From the NCBI GenBank assembly GCA_029262035.1, contig JAJDAE010000033.1, forward strand, positions 1-45,307: a stretch of DNA of 45,307 nucleotides. The letters run 5' to 3'. Shown here in pieces: positions 38,276 through 45,307 of the stretch. The notes under the pieces are model-generated. The model searched no databases. It was not told where the DNA came from and saw only the letters and a program-made list of their open reading frames with translations. The stretch comes from Candidatus Zhuqueibacterota bacterium (GTDB lineage: Bacteria; Zhuqueibacterota; Zhuqueibacteria; Oceanimicrobiales; Oceanimicrobiaceae). The translations under genes were made by a program, and so were the position numbers. Numbering within the stretch: the first letter of the stretch is position 1; the number at the start of each line of letters is the position of its first letter.

Positions 38276-39298
38276 TTACTCTCCACCTGTTTTCTCTGCC
38301 TTAATCTGCTGATTAACCGTTGCCAAACGTATCAGCAATACTTCCAGTTTTTCAAAATATTTGTCGGGAGCCACGCGGCCTTTTTGATTTTTTAGAATAG
38401 TAATTTCATTCTGTAATCTTATTTTTTCAAGTCGTAATTTATCGAGTTCAGTAGCCTCACCCAAGCGCACACGAGCAGCGGTTTCCTGCAATTGTTCGGA
38501 GATCGGGCCAAAGTAAAAACTGCATGCAAATGTCCCGTCCCCGCTTTTCTCGAAACGCTGACTGCCTTTACCATCACCATTGTCATCAAGCAGTGGATGC
38601 TCTGCCCGCAGCTTTTTATTTTCTTCAAACCAATTATCCTGACTGGCACGGGCAAATTCAAAAGCCTCTTTTACACTCACACGTTTGTCTTTATTTATGT
38701 CAGACTGTTTCGCACGCAGCGCTTCCAGAAAAAAATCAGCGAAATTAGTTTCGAAATGTTCCTGTCCGCTTTTGGTAGCTGTGATGATCACTTTCCCTTC
38801 GCCGCTTAATTTTTTAATAAACGGTCCGCTGGCGCTGGAAGTGTTTACAAACACAACCTGCTTTGTTGGCAATTTGGCTAACAACTCGCCATATTCAATA
38901 TCTTTTAAATCCGGACCAACAATGTTGAACTTCCCCCATTTGCCATCAAAAGAACCATGCCCTACCAGAAAAACAAACAACTGATCTTCGGATTTCATTT
39001 TATCGCCCAATTGCCGGAACGCGTTGCGAATGCCATCCGAATTTGCAATACCATCGACCTGCAGTGTAGAATCATAATCAGTATTCTCAAAAAGAGAAAT
39101 CATATTTTCCGGGCTGTATTGCAAATCATTCAGCAAAATGCCCCGTAAATCACGGGTTAACTCAAAATACTTTTTTGTAAAGCCTTCTTCGCCACCGGCA
39201 CCGGCAATAATAAGCGCATAGCGATCGCCAAAATCATCCAGCGGTTTTGCAGATACTGTATTTATAAAAATCAATAATATTAAGTAAACAGGTTTCAT
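38276..39298 (-). CDS. Secreted caspase-like/C13-like protein with EF-hand-like loops
   Basis: Signal peptide; FVFLVGHGSFDG (His box); VVFVNTSSASGPF at the usual Cys-box position; DINKDKRVSVKEAF and DDNGDGKGS loops. Confidence 0.65.
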   Translation of the reverse strand: MKPVYLILLIFINTVSAKPLDDFGDRYALIIAGAGGEEGFTKKYFELTRDLRGILLNDLQYSPENMISLFENTDYDSTLQVDGIANSDGIRNAFRQLGDKMKSEDQLFVFLVGHGSFDGKWGKFNIVGPDLKDIEYGELLAKLPTKQVVFVNTSSASGPFIKKLSGEGKVIITATKSGQEHFETNFADFFLEALRAKQSDINKDKRVSVKEAFEFARASQDNWFEENKKLRAEHPLLDDNGDGKGSQRFEKSGDGTFACSFYFGPISEQLQETAARVRLGEATELDKLRLEKIRLQNEITILKNQKGRVAPDKYFEKLEVLLIRLATVNQQIKAEKTGGE

Positions 39299-39364
39299 CT
39301 CTATGATTTCCTAAAAGTAATGAAAGAGCGACATCTCCTCTCTCTTCTCTCAACGCTCAACTCT

Positions 39365-41644
39365 CTACGAAAGCCCCCGGCTCCTTCTAATGTACCATTC
39401 AATTGCAAGCAAAACGACAACCAATAAAAAGAAAGCCGGCATATCCCACAAATCGTATTCAACCAATTTTGAATAATTGCTCTGCATTACTGAAATTTCA
39501 TCAGGCAGATTCTCGGCCTCGGTTTGATGAAAATATTTTCCCCCGCTAATATCTGCCATTCGTTTCAAAAACGAAGACTGAAGGTGAGCATTGGCAAACT
39601 CGGCGCTGGATTCCTCTACAAAAAAAGCTGTTTCTGTTTTACCGATAAATTCACCCTTTGCATTATAAGCGCTAAAAGTCACCTGATGCATCCCCTCTGT
39701 TTTCGGCTTAAATTCTCCGGAAAACTCAACAGTACTTCCCGAAGACCAGGTAAAAGGGATATTCCTTGTTTGTCCGCGGGGGGTCTTAACCCGTACGCTC
39801 ACCGTGGCATCTCGGATGTGAATAAACGCGCTGTCCCTAACTTCCATATGCAGCTTGACCTGCTCATTCGGCACATATATTTCTTTATCCGCACCACCGG
39901 TAACCGGCTGTGGTGATTCAAGTGCAAGGTAGCGCATAATTTGGCGCCAGAATCGTTCATGACTGGTGTTTTCATGTGGCATGCCCATTTGCCAATGCCA
40001 CGAACTCGAGGTCGCAAAAACCATGGTTCTGCCGCGCCCAAAACGTTGATGAGCAAGAATAATTTTCGGATTAAGGGGTTCGCTCAACGGATGAACTGCC
40101 AACACCGATGCGCCCGGCTTTGCCCGACCCAGTGGATTATAGCCTTCCAAATCTGCCAGATTCTCCCACACTTGATGATTCTCACTCTCGACACTTGCCA
40201 ATTGCATAAACGGTGTATTGTAACCATCCGAGGTGAGCAGAAGCTTGTATTTATCCCGTAATGTGGTCGTATGTACCGGGGTTTTCCAGTCGGCCTTAAT
40301 CAGCTCCGTCGGCAGCATTTTGGTAATCTCTGAAACGGCATAACCACCCTGAGAAAACGAATGCAAACCGCCAATCACTAATAAACCACCGCCACGAATC
40401 GAGACAAAATCAACTAAATTTGTAAGCTGTTGATCTGTAAAAAAATCTTGTTCAATACTGCCCAAAATAACAGCATCATATTTAAAAAGTTCTTCCTTCG
40501 TTGTAGGAAACCCGTCTTTCAATTCCTGTTGATCATCGATACCCTGACGGTAAAATTTATCCGGACCTGTACGCAAAAGCGAAACCAACTGGATGCTTTC
40601 ATCGCCAAAAAGAGCCCGCCTAATAAACTTAAACTCAGTCCTCGGATAACCTTCAATATACAAAACACGTGATTTCTTTTTTCGATTGTCTATTAAAAAG
40701 CTTTGTGTATTGTTCGCTTCGATGGCTTCTTTTTCTTTCGCAATGGCTTCAAGCGAATAGCGTGCAAATCCGTTTCTTTGTGGTGAAAAACTCATCGCAA
40801 CCCGGGTGGCCGAACCTTTGAGCTGCACAGTTTGCTTTTTAATAACCCGCCCTTGCTCCTTTAATTCAAGCTCGATTTGTTGATCTTTTTGATTTTTATT
40901 TTTGATAAGCCCGGAAAGCTCGATTACGGAATTTTCGATCACCGACCGATTGGTTATAACTTTCGCCACGCCAATATCTTTTGTCGTTTCACTTCCAACC
41001 CCAATCATAAAAAGCGGCAATTGACCATTTTTCATTCTGGCGGCCACCGCGAGTGGATCGCCGGAGCCATTATCCACGCCGTCTGTTATAACCACCACGC
41101 CGGAAACCGCAGTTTGCTTGCTGATATCAGCCGCGAAACTTAGCCCTGCGCTTAGATCAGTAAGATCACCGTCAGCAGCTAACTCTGCAGGGTTCTGCAA
41201 ATGGCTTACATCGTCCGAAAATTTGTATATTTGCAGTCGAAAATTTTGCTTCAACTTATCAACAATGCCGGGTTCATCTTCGTTCCCCATCAAATTCTGT
41301 GAAAAATCCTTCCGGCTCTTGTTTGAAACATCTTTGATGGACATACTTTTCGAATCATCAACCAGCAGAATTAATGAGCTTTTACGCGGCATAATTGTGG
41401 ACACCGTCACAATCGGTTCCAGCAATAGAAACAGCAATAAAAAAATTATAAGCAGCTTAAGCGCCATGAGGCTGCTTTTAAAAATACTGCTCACCTCAAT
41501 AGTAGTTTTACGGTAAACTATCCACAAGCATCCCAAAAATGCCAGCAACACCAGAACAAAAATCAGAACGGAAGGCTGATAATTAAACGCTATTTTGCCC
41601 TGGCTGAAAACTATCGGGCTGTATTTAAATAAAAATTCAAACAT
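39365..41644 (-). CDS. Membrane-anchored VWA-domain / glutamine amidotransferase-like protein
   Basis: N- and C-terminal TM helices; MIDAS LILLVDDSKSMS; RVLYIEGYPRTEFKFIRRAL; SIRGGGLLVIGGLHSFSQGGY. Confidence 0.8.
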   Translation of the reverse strand: MFEFLFKYSPIVFSQGKIAFNYQPSVLIFVLVLLAFLGCLWIVYRKTTIEVSSIFKSSLMALKLLIIFLLLFLLLEPIVTVSTIMPRKSSLILLVDDSKSMSIKDVSNKSRKDFSQNLMGNEDEPGIVDKLKQNFRLQIYKFSDDVSHLQNPAELAADGDLTDLSAGLSFAADISKQTAVSGVVVITDGVDNGSGDPLAVAARMKNGQLPLFMIGVGSETTKDIGVAKVITNRSVIENSVIELSGLIKNKNQKDQQIELELKEQGRVIKKQTVQLKGSATRVAMSFSPQRNGFARYSLEAIAKEKEAIEANNTQSFLIDNRKKKSRVLYIEGYPRTEFKFIRRALFGDESIQLVSLLRTGPDKFYRQGIDDQQELKDGFPTTKEELFKYDAVILGSIEQDFFTDQQLTNLVDFVSIRGGGLLVIGGLHSFSQGGYAVSEITKMLPTELIKADWKTPVHTTTLRDKYKLLLTSDGYNTPFMQLASVESENHQVWENLADLEGYNPLGRAKPGASVLAVHPLSEPLNPKIILAHQRFGRGRTMVFATSSSWHWQMGMPHENTSHERFWRQIMRYLALESPQPVTGGADKEIYVPNEQVKLHMEVRDSAFIHIRDATVSVRVKTPRGQTRNIPFTWSSGSTVEFSGEFKPKTEGMHQVTFSAYNAKGEFIGKTETAFFVEESSAEFANAHLQSSFLKRMADISGGKYFHQTEAENLPDEISVMQSNYSKLVEYDLWDMPAFFLLVVVLLAIEWYIRRSRGLS

Positions 41645-41713
41645 AATTTGATATCAATTAAAAATTAAACAGACTCTTCATCACCCAACTCTCCACGCTC
41701 TTCGCGCCATGCT

Positions 41714-44700
41714 CTATTCCTTGCCGGTTCTCGATAAAGCTTCATAGTATTTTTCCACAAGCTCTTCATATCCGGTTGGAATCTTATCCTCTCGTGCGAT
41801 AAACAATTTTTCTTTGTTTGTGAGCAGCTCAAGCTTTTGGGCTAACTCAGCCTCAAAGTCACCCAGCGGAACCAATACTTGACTCTCAATTAATTTAATG
41901 CGTTCCTGCACGCTACCCGAAAATGTCCGAAGCACACCCCCCATATTTTCACCCAAACTCCTCGCATTTCGAGCTAATGTGGAATCCATTCTCACCGAAT
42001 TCCCAATCCGATCAAGTTCGTTCATACTTTCCGCAAGCTGCTCATTGAGCTTTTGAATTTGCTTCCCACGCTGACTCGTTTCCTGGCTGCGGTTTTCGCC
42101 TGGACCAGGTTCACCGGAACGACCCTCGCCTTCTCCTGTGCCGTCCTCAGATTTCGCCTCGCCCTCATCCTGACGATTCAATTCTTTAAGTTCTTGTTGC
42201 AGGGTTTCAATTTCTTCCCGCAAGCGTCGCGTTTGATTCAGCGCCAGATCCAGTTTTTCGGTTGCTGTTTCGGCAAAACGTGAGCGCAATTGCGTCAAAT
42301 TTCCGCTGGCCTTTTCAAGTTTAGTTTGAATATCTTTTTCAACGTCAAGCGCAGAACCAATTTTTTCATTTTGAAGATGGTTTTCAGCTGTCTGCATTTT
42401 CTGCTCAAGACCAGAACGCACAATTTCATCATTGGCTTTTTTTATTTCCTGGGATGTTTCGTTGCGGGATTTACGCACACGTTCAGACAAAGATTCCATT
42501 CTCTCATTTGTGGCAGCAAGGTCTTCATGCAGTTTTTTCTGCTTAACCTGCGTATTTTTCAATTGTGTCCCATCAACTTCCTTTTCGCGGGAAAGCCCAT
42601 CCAGCTCCTCGGTTAGATCTTTTTGTGCTTGCAGCAAATCCTGATATTTTTGTTCGATTTCACCCACCTGCTGGCGCAGCGATTCTTTCTGATTATGCTG
42701 CAAAAAATTCTCAAGCTGATTGAGTCGGCGGGAAGCGCGTTGGCCTTTGGCTTTAGCGAGCCGGGTATTTTGGTTCTGCAAGTTATGTGATGCATTATTC
42801 ATTTCCGAAGCAGCCTGTTGTAAATTCTGCTGGACTTCACGCGGCAATTTTGAATTCGACTTCTGCATATCCCTCGTCTTCCGGGCTAACTCCTGAGTCT
42901 CCCGGCGCAGCTGTTCCTGCTCCCGGCGCAATTCCTCAATTCTGCGTTTTTTCTCAAAATTAGAAAGCCGTTCACGTTCCAACTCACGCATCCGCCGATT
43001 GAACTCGCCTTGCCGTTTTGCCAAATCTTTGATTTTATCAAGCGCTTCGTCCACTTCTTTATTTTGGGAAGAAGGCCCGTCATTTAAAGTTTCATACTTG
43101 CTTTTCAATTTATCCATTTCATCATCAAAAAGCTGGGAAAGCTGATCAAGAGAAGCGTTCTCACTCTGTCCGCCTCTACCCTGCCCTTGCTGAATCTCCA
43201 CTTCCCGGATTTGTGCTTCAGCCTGCAACAAATTTTTCAGTGCTTCATTTTGCGGTTTTTGAGCTTCTTTCAGCGCCTCATTTTGCAACTCAACAGCAGC
43301 TTTTTGCATAGCATCCGCGGCGGCAGAATAAAATTCGATAACCGCCGCATCATCGCTCTTGGTAAACATTGAACGCTGCTTCATCTGAAAAACAATGTTG
43401 TTGGCAATTTCGAGAAGGTTTTCCTGGCTTTCTATCAGCACATCTATATCATTTTTCAAATCTTCATCTTTGCCTTGTTTTACTTTTTGTTCTGATTTCC
43501 AGGTGGCAATTAAAACCTGTTTTTGTGTTTGCGACAATTTACCACCCATGTTCCCGGCACCGGGCATACCGCCCCCCTGTGAAAGCGGTCGGGTAAACTC
43601 CGTTTCAAAAGGACGAATTTCTATGAAAAATATATCTGAATTAACGGTCTCTCCCGTTTTCATTTTTGAATCGTGTGCTTCTACAAAGTAACTCACAAAA
43701 TCCCCGGGCTTCACGTTGAAATCTTCGAGGTAAAATAGATGTTCGGAATTAAACGAACGGTTGTTGTCACCAAATTCATCACTGTTTTTAGTTGAAGAGG
43801 CGCGTAAATTTGCCTCCTTAATATCCTGCCCGTTCACAGCATATTTCAGTTTCAAATTGGGCACACCATAATCATCCTGTACTTTGACGCTAAGTGAAAC
43901 TTCTTCCAACATGGATGCCTTTACATCCCGCCCCGGCCACTCAAGGGAAATAACCGGCGGTTTGTCCCGGATTGCGTGAACATAGTACTCAGGCGGTGGC
44001 TCGTTGGCCAATTCATCAAAATCGGTAATCAGAATTTTATATTCCGTATCTTTGGTGATTGTAAGTTTTGCGACGACGATTGAGTCTTCAGAAACTGAAG
44101 TCTTAAGTTTTCGGCCATCGGTTAAAGTAATTTGCGCCGATTTAAGCGGCTTATCGGCAACGGCCTGAATGGTTACAACTGTACCTTCAGGAGCCCAGAT
44201 ATCACCCACGCCAATTTCACGCTTTGGCTTCAGTCCTGTATAGGCAGGAAAATGGTAGAGCAAATCAACATCGGTAATTTTGGGTGCATCATAAAGTGAA
44301 ATACTATAAACTTCCGACAGCTTTTCATCGGCTTTAATGTAATATTTTGTATCCTCCTGCAGGTCGAAAAAATTATAAGCGTATTCCTGGCCACTTGGCA
44401 TTTCATTCATCTCAACCCGTTTCCAGCCGGTATCGCTTTCTGAAAAATACAGACTGATTTCTTCAGCATAAAACCCGGTCAATTCGGCCGCAATGACCTG
44501 CTCTGATCCTCTCGGAATCCGAACGCTGCCCGGCTCGATTGCCAGCTCGGGTTTTGGTTTGATAGTCGGGTAATCCCAGGGAGTGATAAATCGGTTAACT
44601 TTGAAACTAAAAAAATTAAAATCAAACAACATCATCCCAATTAAAAAAATCACAGCAGCAGAACTAATGCCGCCCCAGGCAAATGCATCTCTGGTTCGAA

Positions 44701-45124
44701 CTGATTTTTTTAAGTTCAGAGGCTCCACATGAAAACGGGTATCCTCCAGCAGCTTTTCGAGAATTTTTTCGGACACACCAATTTTATTTGTATCACCCAG
44801 CTCAATGGCCGTGACCAGGCGATCTTCAAGATGTGGATGCTTTTCTTCAAGGTAACGGGCAAGCTGCGTTTCAGTTGGAATTCTTTGCAGGGGCCGGATG
44901 ATATCTAAAAAAATAATGGTGAGAAGTGCGCTCGCAAAAATAACCAGCAACGTAATTCTGACGGCTGTAGGCAATTCCAGCAGACTGTCGAGTGCAATTG
45001 CGATGCCGAGCATAACCAACGCGGCCAATACGATCTTCGAGCCGCCACGCAAAAAGATGATTCTTTTCCACTGCGCCAGAACCTGACTAATTTTTCCTTT
45101 TAAAACACTATGCTGAAGATTCAT
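41714..45124 (-). CDS. DUF4175-family large membrane/coiled-coil protein
   Basis: Two N-terminal TM helices, ARYLEEKHPHLEDRLVTAIEL, long Gln/Glu/Arg-rich coiled coil; DUF4175-like organisation. Confidence 0.8.
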   Translation of the reverse strand: MNLQHSVLKGKISQVLAQWKRIIFLRGGSKIVLAALVMLGIAIALDSLLELPTAVRITLLVIFASALLTIIFLDIIRPLQRIPTETQLARYLEEKHPHLEDRLVTAIELGDTNKIGVSEKILEKLLEDTRFHVEPLNLKKSVRTRDAFAWGGISSAAVIFLIGMMLFDFNFFSFKVNRFITPWDYPTIKPKPELAIEPGSVRIPRGSEQVIAAELTGFYAEEISLYFSESDTGWKRVEMNEMPSGQEYAYNFFDLQEDTKYYIKADEKLSEVYSISLYDAPKITDVDLLYHFPAYTGLKPKREIGVGDIWAPEGTVVTIQAVADKPLKSAQITLTDGRKLKTSVSEDSIVVAKLTITKDTEYKILITDFDELANEPPPEYYVHAIRDKPPVISLEWPGRDVKASMLEEVSLSVKVQDDYGVPNLKLKYAVNGQDIKEANLRASSTKNSDEFGDNNRSFNSEHLFYLEDFNVKPGDFVSYFVEAHDSKMKTGETVNSDIFFIEIRPFETEFTRPLSQGGGMPGAGNMGGKLSQTQKQVLIATWKSEQKVKQGKDEDLKNDIDVLIESQENLLEIANNIVFQMKQRSMFTKSDDAAVIEFYSAAADAMQKAAVELQNEALKEAQKPQNEALKNLLQAEAQIREVEIQQGQGRGGQSENASLDQLSQLFDDEMDKLKSKYETLNDGPSSQNKEVDEALDKIKDLAKRQGEFNRRMRELERERLSNFEKKRRIEELRREQEQLRRETQELARKTRDMQKSNSKLPREVQQNLQQAASEMNNASHNLQNQNTRLAKAKGQRASRRLNQLENFLQHNQKESLRQQVGEIEQKYQDLLQAQKDLTEELDGLSREKEVDGTQLKNTQVKQKKLHEDLAATNERMESLSERVRKSRNETSQEIKKANDEIVRSGLEQKMQTAENHLQNEKIGSALDVEKDIQTKLEKASGNLTQLRSRFAETATEKLDLALNQTRRLREEIETLQQELKELNRQDEGEAKSEDGTGEGEGRSGEPGPGENRSQETSQRGKQIQKLNEQLAESMNELDRIGNSVRMDSTLARNARSLGENMGGVLRTFSGSVQERIKLIESQVLVPLGDFEAELAQKLELLTNKEKLFIAREDKIPTGYEELVEKYYEALSRTGKE

Positions 45125-45237
45125 ATCTTAGAATATTTCATCCTATACTATGGTAATATTTAAGCTCCTGTCTTGTCCTAAAATAACTTCACAGTTTTTT
45201 ATATGATTTTGAGCAAAAACAATAAGGATTTACCACT

Positions 45238-45306
45238 TTATGCTGCTATTTTTAACTTTTGATAATGCACTTCATCAGGGGTTCTTAAATCTAAGCCCCA
45301 ATGTAT
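45238..45306 (-). pseudogene. Possible C-terminal fragment of an IS3/integrase-core-type transposase (runs off the window)
   Basis: Minus-strand frame reads IHWGLDLRTPDEVHYQKLKIAA*, resembling the C-terminus of IS3-family OrfB (H..L..TP.EV). Only 22 codons visible. Confidence 0.35.
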
Positions 45307-45307
45307 T

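Noticed and set aside
41053-43691. Plus-strand ORFs opposite the VWA and DUF4175 genes
   Set aside because: No recognisable domains; explained by the coding strand of the minus-strand genes.

Overview
This is a bacterial chromosomal window dominated by a roughly 25 kb divergent chemosensory locus (about 12.8-38.3 kb). It is flanked on the left by a menaquinone operon (menF-D-B-A-C-E on the minus strand, menG on the plus strand) and housekeeping or secreted proteins. On the right is a caspase-like / VWA / DUF4175 cassette. The minus-strand chemotaxis arm encodes CheA (two HPt domains), CheW, an unknown 89-aa protein, CheR, CheB, CheD, an HDOD protein, three CheY-like receivers, two CheX-type phosphatases (ExxN motif) and FliM. 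The plus-strand arm encodes a divergent soluble MCP-like protein, a STAS protein, CheY, a second CheA (CheW-CheW-REC C-terminus), CheW, a soluble globin-PAS3-MCP receptor, CheY, CheB, CheR, a 78-aa membrane protein, REC-HATPase, REC-PP2C, a standalone HPt, a two-TM sensor without output domain, and a further receiver. The most interesting points are: (i) chemosensory genes interleaved with a full set of partner-switching parts, resembling a split HptB/HsbR/HsbA switch; (ii) a degenerate MCP tip and a CheZ-like QDxxxQ motif in one soluble coiled-coil protein; (iii) a flavohaemoglobin-type globin on an MCP; (iv) palindromes and sigma28-like promoter candidates in the intergenic regions. Taxonomy is uncertain; gene content suggests an FCB-group or Calditrichota/KSB1-like lineage (low confidence). 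All calls are by eye; no searches were run.
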